NCBI GenBank assembly: GCA_948474755.1
Contig: CAOLHI010002516.1
Coordinates: 152,001-216,000 of the forward strand
Origin: Ctenosaura bakeri
Lineage: Eukaryota; Chordata; Lepidosauria; Squamata; Iguanidae
Direction of reading: 5' to 3'
Length of the DNA: 64,000 nt
Shown here: piece by piece, positions 44,815 through 55,074 of the stretch
Layout: every line of letters begins with the position of its first letter
Numbering within the stretch: the stretch's first letter is position 1
Notes under the pieces: model-generated
What the model was told of the DNA's origin: nothing
What the model saw: only the letters and a program-made list of their open reading frames with translations
Databases searched by the model: none
Made by a program: the position numbers and the translations under genes

Positions 44815-45540
44815 TCCAGGGGATATCACTGAATCATAAGCGTATAATTCCAGCTTCCGTACGCAGTGTCCCAAGAATGGAAATGTAGCAGTCAGTTTCT
44901 GCAGTCTAAGGAAAGTGGGACAAGTCACCTGATGGTTTGAAGTTTGGGAGGAGATTTTTCCTGCAGTGCTCCCCGCAGGAAAAAAACAGAATGGATTTAT
45001 CAGGTACATTGGTTCAATCAGATTATTATTTTTTTCTCCTTTTCAGTATCCATTAGCAAAGTGCTACAGTTTTTTCCCCTCTAGTGTCATCTCCCTTCCG
45101 TAGGTCTAAAGCTATAAGCATACCCAAGAGCTTGAGCTGGATACAGGTTTAGGTGCATGCGTTTGAGCTCTTTGAAGCGGTCATCCTTATGCCTACTCCA
45201 TACCTTGGCAGTTCTTCCAGCCCTCTGAGAATGCTGTATAAATGATCTGGGAATGCCATGAATAGGGAGTAAGGAGGATCCCCCAAGAGCATATGAAGGG
45301 ATTGAGTTTGAAAAAAAAAGTTTGTTTTGTGGACGTGTGCTTTTTGAGAAACATAACTAATATATACAGATTAATTATGGGGCTCACTGGAACCAGATTA
45401 TAATTTGTGGCTCTTTTTCATCAATTTGGATTTTTAAAGATTCCAGTATGAATAAGAGATTAGAATTTAAATACCATGAATTTGTGTTTGCTGTCTTAAA
45501 TTCTCTTTTGCTTTCAAACTTCAGCTTTGTAGAGCAGTGC

Positions 45541-45650
45541 TTCCTAAGCTGTCTGATGTGGGCGCCTAGCAATTAATTTTTTCCCCTAGTGTGCCAGGAA
45601 CTGGGACTATATTTGTGCCCATTGGCAACAATTTTTTTTTTCCTGGAAAG
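45541..45650. mobile_element. hAT-like element, one end only
   Basis: AGCAGTGCTTCCTAAGCTGT begins with a CAGTGCTTCC terminus close to the Charlie-type hAT consensus CAGTGGTTCCCAA. The opposite end is not identifiable. A half copy of the palindromic MITE follows at 45691, so this may be a mosaic of two broken elements. Confidence 0.45.
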
Positions 45651-45690
45651 TCACCAGAGGCAAGCAGCCAATAGCTGCACTGCACCAGCT

Positions 45691-45779
45691 GGCCCCTCCC
45701 TGAGCTGCAAACCCCAGGATTCCATAGGATGTTGAAAGTGGAATGATAGCGCTATAACAGTCTAGTGTGGAAATGGCCT
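45691..45779. mobile_element. Half copy of the palindromic MITE
   Basis: GGCCCCTCCCTGAGCTGC, then AAACCCCAGGATTCCATAGG, TGTTGAAAGTGGAATGATAG and GTCTAGTGTGGAAATGGCC correspond to the right half of the copies at 14848 and 38555. The left half is missing. Confidence 0.75.
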
Positions 45780-46007
45780 AAGTCATGCTATGGTCAGCAG
45801 TACGGGTGTGTCCAGGTGTTCTTTTGAAGGAAAGTTAATGTATACCTGACACAAGTTGCAGTCTACACCATCCAGAGTTGGTGCCCTGCCTATTATGTCT
45901 TGTGTGGAAGTGATAGCAATTATGTAATTTGTGTGGGATTTGTACCCTTTAAGACTACCATTTGAGCTGGATTTCAAAGGGAAAAACACTACTATTACAG
46001 GAAATAC

Positions 46008-46576
46008 AGTCCACCCTCCACAGTTGTGGGTTTGACCTTCAGAAATTTGTTTATTTGCAAGCGCATGTGCTTTTCTCCCTCGTCTCCTCCTCTGACTCCC
46101 ATGCATTTTGCATCTGTATGGAGAACTTGCATTGAGGCCAAACAGAAGAGAATGTGATCCTTCTCTTTCTCCTTCAGAGCTCCCTCTGCCATTCCTATAC
46201 ATTTTACACTGGTGTGCAGAACTCGTGCTGAGGCATAACAGAAGGGAATGGTGGTGGGGGAACTTTCCTTTCCCCATCTGGAGATCTCCCATTCCCATGC
46301 AAAATTGCAGGGTATGGGAGTTGGGGAAGGCTTGCACAAATTTTCCATGCTGGGGCAGAATGCATGGAAATGAGAAGGTGGGAGCTCTGGAGGGGAAAAG
46401 GAAGGCTTGCACGAGGCTTCCCCCTCTCCAAAAGTCCCCTCTATTTTGCATTGGAACAGGAAGGGGGGACTGTGGAAGGGAATGGGAGGGGGAGCAGGGG
46501 GGAGTTATTTGTGAGTTTTTCACTTTAGCAAGGGTTCTGTGCCCCAAACCCTCGTGAAAGTGGAGGGGCCACTGTA
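46008..46576. mobile_element. Tigger/pogo-like MITE, copy 2, with TA target site
   Basis: TA then CAGTCCACCCTCCACAGTTG at the left, and GTGGAGGGGCCACTG then TA at the right. The inner words TTTGACCTTCAGAAATTTG, TTATTTGCAAGCGCATGTGC (left) and AGGGTTCTGTGCCCCAAACC (right) match the copy at 20658 in reverse orientation. The interior carries two to three units of about 100 bp (near 46098, 46197 and 46290) built on CCATGCATTTTGCATC-like and CAGAA(C/G)T(T/C)G(C/T)..TGAGGC words. Frames of up to 254 codons pass through but show no domain. Confidence 0.78.
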
Positions 46577-46732
46577 CTACACTCTGATAATTCCCCCCTT
46601 ATTTTTTTCCTAAGAAATTATAATTGTGTTTCTGAAGATGGATTTTCTACAGTCTTGCTGTATTTCTAGTTGAGAACACAGATGTAAAAAAGAAACGACA
46701 ATAAGCTTGAAAGTACCTGTGAGAAATATCTA

Positions 46733-46930
46733 TGATGTTGTTGTTGTGTGCCTTTAAGTTGTTTCCAATTTATGATGATCCTAAGGTGAACCCATCACAG
46801 GGTTTTCTGGGGCTGAGAGTGATGATGTACTCAAGGTCACCTAGTGGGTTTCATAGCTCAGTGGGGAATTGAACCCTGCTTTCCAGGGTCATAGTCCAAC
46901 GCTCAAACCTCAACACCCCACTAGCTCTCA
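46733..46930 (-). mobile_element. tRNA-derived SINE, minus strand
   Basis: + strand signature: TGTTGTTGTTGTGTGCCTTT, then GGGTTTTCTGGGGCTGAGAG, CAAGGTCACCTAGTGGGTTT and GGGTCATAGTCCAACGCTC. On the minus strand this is the GGCACACAAC family, with head AGAGCTAGTGGGGTG and box B GGTTCAATTCCCC. The middle block TTGGCAAGA...GAAGGCAAACC is missing, as in the copy at 30595. Confidence 0.82.
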
Positions 46931-48724
46931 TTCATAATAATTGTAGGGGTTTTTTTTATGCCTCAGATGTTGATAATGGGATGAGCAGAGTGACATTACT
47001 ATATGGTGATATGAATAGAAAGGGCACATTGGAATCTCTGGTCAGAATGTTTTAAGTGTGCATGAAGGATCGAAATCTATCCTGGGTAATTATTTGGGTC
47101 ATCAGACTCCAAAACATAAGCGTGCTAATACAGTGTAAGAGCATTAAGCACAGGGGACAAGTTGTCAGGAGGGAAAAAAACATTTTAAGTCGTACGTAAT
47201 GTAGTGAAGACATTTAAAAGTTCAACTTCCTTTAGGCTGTGCAGTGAAGGACTTAGAGTTCGAAATTCTATTGGGAATCAACAGACATCTGCATTACAAT
47301 ACACTGTTTCTTGTAGTTTCATGCACCAAGGGACCCACAGAATCTGGCAGGAAGCTTTGCACTTTTCAGCTGTCTCCACTGCATTTTGGTCATAAAGGCA
47401 ATCACATAGTCTGGTAATTGCATAGGACTAGGAAACAATGTCAGCTTCTGGAAGCAGATGGGTTGAGAATCAAAAGGGGCATGTAATTGGTCCACAACCA
47501 TTTTGCTCTTTGTTGTGTTTTTCTCATTAATTCTGCCAAGATTATTTCTGCATAGCAACAATTTTTTCCTGAACTGTTGAAGGACGGGTTTGTTAATATA
47601 GTGAACAAGTATGCCCAACATGGAATCATTTAAGAGGAAAACTACAGTCCAACAAGTGAGTGCAAACATCAATTCCCTTTGAAAATATGCATGTTTTCAA
47701 CTGATTTCAATTAGGGCTCTCATGTTTTTACATGTACAAATATTTCATGTGGTGGGATTTCCTTCATTATTGTTGGAATCTGCTTTCCTTTTTCTTGACT
47801 GTTCATGTGAGAAATACACTACATGAAGGAAAGTATTTGTTCTTGTTTTGAATACAAACACTGCAGTTTTTGTGTTAACTCTGAGTTCAGATAGTATGTA
47901 ATCTATTAGTTCCAGTGGACAGCTCAACCAGTAATACTCTGTTACATGTATCTAATATGGTATCTGCTGAGTGTCCTTCCTTTAAGTGGGATAACTTTTC
48001 TGTTTGTGCAAATAACTGAAGGACCTGAAATGTTTGGTTCCTTGATTATTTTAGCATTAGTAGGACCTTGATCATTTTGCTTGTGGTCACCAGTCTCAAA
48101 AGATAATTATAAATAAGTGGTATTTGCTCACAACCTTTTAGAATCTAAAGATCTGGTGCTATATGTTTGGATCTTCTGAAAAGAGAAGATAGAGACCTGG
48201 TGAGACTTTCTAACCACCTTCAGCATTTCATATTCCAGTTTCTCTAATAATTACAGCTTTTTACCCTACCACTCCTTTCTGCAGCTTTGTGTCCCCTATA
48301 CCCATTCTCATTCACTCTTCCTTGGCCAATTTCTCTTACACTTTGTACCATTCCTCCTGTTCTGAGAGGCTTACTGTGTCCCACTACTTTTTCCTAACTG
48401 CATTTCTTCTTTCCTTATGGTAGTTTCTTACATCCTTACTTCCTGTCTACATTTCATTTTGTTCTCTCTCATACTGTAGTGTATGGATGGACAATAATTT
48501 CATTTCTATTGCTGTTCTTCCTGAAATTGCTTATATTGCTCCTCCTGAATGAGGCAAGGGGCACCTTACTGCAAAAATCCACACATTTATGAATCTTGCC
48601 ACATGTCTCAGGAAAATCAAACATACAGAAAATAATGCAATACATTTAAAATGTGAATGGCTTAAAAATGTCTGCAGTTACAAAGTAGGCACAGATGCAT
48701 TTTAGTCCATGGGAAAAGGATCCT

Positions 48725-48935
48725 GGGAAGACAGTATTATATAGCGGATAGAGTGCTAAACCTGGAACAGGAAGGCCAAGATTTGAATATCCTCTCAACT
48801 GGGCAAATTACTGGACTGTTTCGAACTAGACATTCTCTGTTTAGCTTAGCCTACTTCATAGTGTGAGAACAAAGTGTGAGAATCCCTCACATAAGCTGTG
48901 CCTATTTCCTAGGAGGAAGGGCAGAATAAAGCACC
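48725..48935 (+). mobile_element. MIR-like / tRNA-derived SINE, old
   Basis: GTATTATATAGCGGATAGAG, TGCTAAACCTGGAACAGG, AGATTTGAATATCC (degenerate box B), CTCAACTGGGCAAATTACTG, then CCTACTTCATAGTGTGAGAA and GAGGAAGGGCAGAATAAAGC. This order (head, box B, CTACCTCA-like core, GGGCAGAATAAA end) is that of ancient MIR/CORE-type SINEs, with much divergence. Confidence 0.6.
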
Positions 48936-49679
48936 TTCACTGCCATCATCCAAAGTGAGGTTTGGAAATCTGTAAAATCTGAATTCCAGACTACTTGTTT
49001 TTGAGTGTTTAAGGTACCAACTGTACCATACAACAGATAAAGCCCTGTTTCCCTTATTTCTTTTTAACATTTGCACCATTTAAGATTCCAGGTCAGTTCT
49101 GGGGTACAGATGCCCCATTTCAGGGTGTTCTGTCCACTTCAAATGAAACATGACGGTTTTCTGTATGAATGTGGAGGGAAATGGTTTTTAAACCTGAGAA
49201 GGGAGTAGTCTCTTGAGACTTTTCTGCTATCACCTGTATGATTTTTGATTTCATCTTTTGTGAGTTAAAAAAATGTGACCAAACCTTTAGCTTGTGCAAG
49301 TTCCTTTTTGGCAAGTTGTGGTTGTTCTAGGCCAAGGATACAGTCAGCACTTTCAGATTTCTATTCTGTTTGAAAAATGCAATCTTGTAGAATGTGTGAC
49401 TTCTGTTAAATAGACCAGGATAAATGTCTTTAATGAAATTTGTTAAAATTGTGTGGGAGGGTACATTATTACAGAATGAGGCAACAGCTGAAATTTCTAA
49501 GTTATTAATCCATTTTGTTCCTCAAGGCTGGTGACAACTTCCAGTCACAGAGAGTGTTTTCATGCAAAAGAGGACCAATGGGATCAGAGCTGCTAGAGCC
49601 AACAGTCTATTTAGTGGCATGCTGGTAGATCAGATCCTGTAGAATGATCGTGCTCAGGTTGAAGTATTAATATAAACCA

Positions 49680-50060
49680 TATAAAATTATATTAGAAGAA
49701 GATTGCACTTGTATGGCTAGTCTTATGCTTATATGGCTATTAGCATGACATTTTAAAGGGCAATGTTTACTAAGTTTTCATCTTCAGACACAAAACGCAA
49801 TACAGAATTACCTGGCAAAATGTACCAAACTCCTTTCCAGCATCTAAACTGTGATGAAAGACTGTATGATTATTTCTCTAGAGCCTAGATGTATCATATC
49901 ATTTATTTAAAGGGAGCGCTGATATATATTATAAAGAAAAATGCTGACCTAGTTAGTAAGGCTGAAACCATTCATTAATTAGAAGTCATAATTGCAATTA
50001 CATGGCAAAATTAATTTATCAAGAAAATAATCCTATCAGTTTTCCTTTCTGTAAAAATAG
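49680..50060. promoter_or_regulatory. Repeat-free block, candidate conserved non-coding element
   Basis: Complex AT-rich sequence without repeat signatures, holding homeodomain-like words in cluster (CATTCATTAATTAG near 49971, TAATTGCAATTACATG near 49989) and CAAAATTAATTTATC. The texture resembles deeply conserved enhancers near developmental genes. No direct evidence of function. Confidence 0.3.
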
Positions 50061-50861
50061 AGGGTTTTTTTTTTAAGCAATGAAGATACCTCAAGGCTGA
50101 TACTCTGATGATACTGCAAGAAGGCTAAATGAAATAGGTCGGATACATTTTCAAGGTCTGAGGCTCCCAGACACTAAGAGTTTCTTTATTGTATGAGTTT
50201 AGTCTCTAAATAAATACAGGTGAAATGAAATGGGAAGGCATGAATACATGAATGGAAGGAGATGCCAATATTTTTTTGGGGGGGGGGGTAATGAAGATAA
50301 TATGAGAAAATCATTTATAGCATAATGCATATAATACAGCAAATATGCTACAGCATATGAAGCTTGAAATGCTTTTTACACCCGCAGGCTATTTAGGCTT
50401 CCTTGATATTCAAATCTTAATGTACATTAAATGGAATTTAAGGAGGTCCACCTTGCTGGACCTCAGGCAGACTTGGAAAAGCAGTTCCTTACGGATATAA
50501 GAGTATACTGTATATATTTTCAGAGATGTTATAGCCATGAAATATAGCCCTTTGATGACATCACAACTGTGAAATATGACTTTATTTTGTTCATTGGTGG
50601 TCAGAATTTTGCCTTCTAACTGTTGCTCTTACTAAAGCTCATGATATTGAATTACTGAGATAAGTGCAATATACTAATATGTATAACCATTTTTTACTGT
50701 GGTTATAAGATCTCAGTGAATTGATACATCATCATCATCTCATTCATCATTACAATGCAATTACTAGTACTACTAACATTTTAGAAGTGATTTGAAACTT
50801 GCACCTAGGGATGTGAATTATGCAAGTTGTTATAGTCACTAAAAAGCCTCAAGTTCAAAAC

Positions 50862-50916
<55 letters not shown>

Positions 50917-50918
50917 GG
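50862..50918. repeat. (TA)n(TG)n(AG)n compound microsatellite
   Basis: A short TA run, about twelve TG units and about ten AG units follow one another without interruption. Likely polymorphic. Confidence 0.95.
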
Positions 50919-52334
50919 GAGTTTAAGGTATAACATCTAAATAGAAATGATAGCCATGCTTTTAGAATCAGAGACTGCTCTTGACTTTCTTCAGTATGAA
51001 TATAAAAAGCTCCATATGATTTCTTACCTTTATTATCTTCTAAATGTGTGTGTTTTTGTAAAGCAGGGCTACTAAATTTCTTACTCTTTACTGTATGATG
51101 TAAAAACTCATAGAATTTATTATGCTTCTCTTACCATCAGTTCATTTGTAATTTTTATACTCATCTTGATGGTTCTTGTTTTGTTTCTCTCTCTATTTGT
51201 CTGCATTTCCCTTTTCTGTTTCTTTTGTTTGCTACAGTTTATCACATCATATATTCCTAGAACTCTTACTCAGCCCTCAGTATTTGTTTGTTTCTCATAC
51301 CTTTCAAATTTTAATGTATTTAAAATATAATTTGTGTTGAGAACTTGTGAGAAATTGGTGCTAGTGATGATACATTTGTACTTAGTTGTCTCTATTTTCC
51401 AAGCATAGAACATCTTGTAATGTTGTTTTGGAGTGTATGTTAATATAAATATGTGCACGGACAGTATAAGAGCTCACAGAAGGCATGTTAATATATGAAA
51501 TCCTTTGTTTAATAAGAAACATATACCAAAATTAATTTTATAAACTGTATAGCAGTTCAGAGCAAACTGCAGAATATACTCATGTTATATTTGTATCTCA
51601 TCAAAAGGTAGCAAATGCTCAAGACCTTTTTGCAGTTTTCAATTTGAAAGAAAATGATTTCATTAAAAAAAGGGAGCCATCAGTCTGGGTGCTGGAGAAT
51701 GCTGGAGCCTGATGAAACCAGCTGAAGAGACAAACTGAGTGTACAGATGCAGATTAGGCTTCAGAAGATGAGGGTGTAAAAGGGATTTAATGGTAGGATG
51801 GATTATAGAAATCCTTGTAACAATGTTAAATAATTATAGTTCCAGCCGAGATCAAAGCAGTGCTGATTGAACCCCCTCAAGCTGTTAACACAGAGTATCT
51901 TGAAGAGAAGAGGGGGGAGCCCTCAGAGATTGGTCAGCCTATACTGACAGTGTCCTCTGATCTATAGAAGTTCAGGCTGTACTGAAGGTACAAGTTGTGG
52001 GGAGGGAAAGATAGAAAAGAAGGACTTGTCGGTATGACTAGTATTTATTATATGCAGCTTTCTTGAGAGGATATTAGAATTAGCTTCGGTGGCTACATGC
52101 ATACTTGATGATGATTGTATAAATTTACCTTTCAGTGCATGGGGCGGGAAACGATGGGGGCATTACCTTGTTACACAAAACCTTGGTCTTCGAAACATGG
52201 CCATGGAAATAAACTGAACTCCTCCCTGTGATTTGTGATGTAGCCCAGATATGTATGGCTCAGTTTCCTTAGTAATAATAACCACTCATGATTACTTGGG
52301 AATGTTACTTTCAGGCAATTGAAGGAAGCCTATA

Positions 52335-52770
52335 TTTATTAATTGAATTTTTGAAGTGTTTTTCTGTCCACCAGGGGACAAAATAAAATCACAATATAAT
52401 AAAATCACAATTTAAAAGCAAAACATTAAAAGACAAAACAGTCTTTAAAAACAATTTTAAAAGCCAGCATTCTTGACAAATTGTGCTTGTCAGAAGCTTG
52501 GTACAGTTGGCGCCAGCCAGACTTTCCCTAGCAGGAAGTTCCTCAATGAAGCTGCTGCTACAGAAAAACATCTCTCTGGTCTGTCACCAATCTCACCTCT
52601 CACAGAGGTGGGACATGTAATAGGACCTCCAATGAAGATATCTGGGCAAGAGGAGAAGGACTATCAGCTATTCTGCTCCCTGCCACTTAGGCTTTCTAGG
52701 TCACTGCTAGCACATTCAATATGGCTCAGAAACGTTAGATCAGTCCTGATCGTTCAGGACCAGTGATATT
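52335..52770. repeat. Long diverged copy of the CCCGCC-type dispersed repeat
   Basis: TATTTATTAATTGAATTTTT, CTGTCCACCAGGGGAC, AAAATAAAATCACAATATAA and AACATTAAAAGACAAAAC follow the family order. After about 100 bp comes TTCCCTAGCAGGAAGTTCC, TCTCACAGAGGTGGGACATG and GGACCTCCAATGAAGATATC. I associate this module with longer copies of the same squamate repeat (memory, not checked). The frame at 52473 is part of it, not a gene. Confidence 0.5.
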
Positions 52771-53196
52771 AAAATGTACATGCCATAAGAGTCTGATCAT
52801 ATTTCTTTTCAGTAACAATAGTTCTGTTTGGCCATTCTTAATTCCCCAAATGATTTAGAACTGAATGAGGAAGAGTGGGAAAAGCACATTACCTTTCCCT
52901 CTCTTTCACTATCCTCCTCTTTATCTCTTTTCACAAATTGTACCATCCACAAATTAGAAGTCAAACATGCAGTTTGGGAACCTACATAAGAAGAGGGTTG
53001 CAACTTTTGCTTCAGGGTTCTAAGTCATGTGAGGAGCTGTGCAAAGAGAATAGTATCCCTGTTGCAAACATGATTCTGCTTATATAGGCAGTTTAATACT
53101 ATTTTGTGTGTGCGTATTTTTAAAAATCTCAACCAGTTTTTACCTGTAATTCATGTAAGTTGTTTTGTGAAAGAGTTGAGGTATATGTAAAGCAAG

Positions 53197-53418
53197 AGCC
53201 AGCATGAGGTAGTGCATTGAGTGTTGAATTAGGATTCCTGAATCCCCACTTGCCCATGGAAATCCACTGTCTTGTTCATGTCACACTCTCTCAGTCTCAG
53301 AAGAAGGCAATGGCAATCCACTTCTGAACAAATTAATACTATGGGAACGGTATCCCATGATAGGTTTGCTCTAATGTTGCCATAAGTCAGAAATCACTTG
53401 AAGACAACTCAATAGCAA
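53197..53418 (+). mobile_element. tRNA-derived SINE inserted at the edge of a hAT element
   Basis: The head CCAGCATGAGGTAGTGCATT carries a degenerate box B (CCTGAATCCCC). The body has CACACTCTCTCAGTCTCAG, AGAAGGCAATGGCAATCC and GATAGGTTTGCTCTAATG, and ends TTGAAGACAACTCAATAGC. Flanks TATGTAAAGCAAG (53184-53196) and TATATAAAGCAAG (53419-53431) are a 13-bp duplication with one mismatch. The duplicated segment includes the first four bases of the hAT element at 53428. Confidence 0.82.
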
Positions 53419-53427
53419 TATATAAAG

Positions 53428-53851
53428 CAAGAATGAGCAAAATGGAGCCTATGGGCTCATGTGGCTCCAGGAACATTTTTGTGACCTCCAGGTTCCTCAA
53501 GGTGCAATTATTTTGCCAAAGATTGTTTAGCTTTTTTTTTTGTCCCTCAAACTGCCCACAAGACAGTTTGGAGCATTTTGCCATATTTTGGGGCCTTTGG
53601 GTTGTGTTAGTCCCAATACAACAAGTGAAAAAGAAGTGGCTTCTGGTCATCTCCTGTTGTTAAGAAACACTTTCCTAGCCATAAAATGACCTAATGGAGC
53701 CTAAAAACATGGAAAAATCTCAAATTTACCATGGTTTGGGAACATTTTGTGGCAAAAAGTTGTTTTTTTTTATTGCCCATGTATTCAGCCCCCCAAGATC
53801 TCCTGGAGAGCTGATATGACCCGCTAGTCCCTCACAAGTTGCACACTCCTG
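53428..53851. mobile_element. hAT-like MITE, 424 bp, with 8-bp target duplication
   Basis: The left end CAAGAATGAGCAAAATGG and the complement of the right end, CAGGAGTGTGCAACTTG, are hAT-type termini. The subterminal repeats CATGTGGCTCCAGG and CATATCAGCTCTCCAGG align as inverted copies. Flanks ATATAAAG (53420-53427) and GTATAAAG (53852-53859) match at 7 of 8. No coding capacity; the frames at 53387-53663 are chance. Confidence 0.75.
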
Positions 53852-54850
53852 GTATAAAGGAATAAGTTATCATTTGTCCTCCAGTTTCCGTGGGATGACA
53901 GAGGACAGAGCTAGAAGAATCACCCCACTTTTTCTTATATTGTACTAAACATGTGGGGGATTATAATTCCCAAGCAGGATTTACTTTAAAATTATATCCC
54001 CAATCTTAGTTTCAAATCAGGTGAAAACATTCACCTCTTATTTTTGGACAGAGCAGTTTGATGGTTGCCGCAAACAGCATCACTTGATTATATACCTGCT
54101 TTGGATATTTGAGGCGCTGTTAAATAATAATGTTTAATATAATGGTGGTGGTAGGGATGGTGGTTATGGTTATGATTATACTCTGTCTCAATATACCCAC
54201 TTGTTTGTCTCCTAGTATTATAAATATTTTAGTTCTTGTTCGTTCTTTTTTTTAAAAAAAATTATTTTTAGCTTTTTTAATAAAAAGGACCCTTTTGTCT
54301 TCATTTGTTTGGTTCTTGTTCATTCTAGTAGGCATAAACTTTATTATTACCTCTTTTTCCATCTTCTTTCATCCTTCTATCTTTAGCCATTATTTTGTGG
54401 TGCCGCCTTACTATTGCTAAGGAGGGAACTCTTTCTTGGACAAGACAGCTTTAGGATGGATTGTAACTATGTCATAACTTCCTTACCATTTGTTATAGAG
54501 ATATCACATGTTGACCTGTCTCTACCCTAGGGATGTAAAGAATATGTGCAATTTTTCAGTTCTTCAGTGTGGAAGCATGTCCCTACACGTCAAGATATAC
54601 TGTCAGAATACATCTTAATTTCTTACAGATTCATCTCTTTCTGTGGCACTCAAAAGGCCAGTGTTTTCCATCAGAAAGAGATGTATCTCATGAAAAAAAG
54701 CTTTAAGAAAATTTTGCAAAAATGAAATCTATTTTTTAAAAAATGATGAATGTGCAAAAACTCTTGTAATCTTAACCTGTAAGGAGAATGAAATAAAAGA
54801 TTGATATGCCTACTTCATACTGTTCCTTTTAGCACCTCACCTTGACCTGT

Positions 54851-55074
54851 GGCCCCTTTAACACTACACAATTATGGTCCAGAATTCCACTTTAACTGAC
54901 ATAGTTGCATCCTGTGGAATCTAGGGATTTGAAGTTTAGGGGAGGAATATTTAGAATTTACTGCTGGAGAGCTGTGGTGCCTCACCAAACTACAAAAACC
55001 AGGATTTCATAGGCTGTAGCTGTGGTAATTAAAGCAGAATTATGGTGTTATAATGGTGTAGCATGAATGGGCCC
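54851..55074. mobile_element. Palindromic MITE, about 224 bp
   Basis: The left end GGCCCCTTTAACACTACACA and the complement of the right end (GGGCCCATTCATGCTACACC) are inverted. Inward AATTATGGTCCAGAATTCCA and TGGAATCTAGGGATTTGAAG match AAACTACAAAAACCAGGATT and AATTAAAGCAGAATTATGG in reverse. It belongs to the same family as 281, 14848 and 38555. Confidence 0.78.

Noticed and set aside
45783..46547. 254-codon minus-strand open frame
   Set aside because: It lies almost wholly within the Tigger-like MITE, is Ser/Pro-rich low-complexity in translation, shows no domain, and follows from the ~100-bp internal repeat units.
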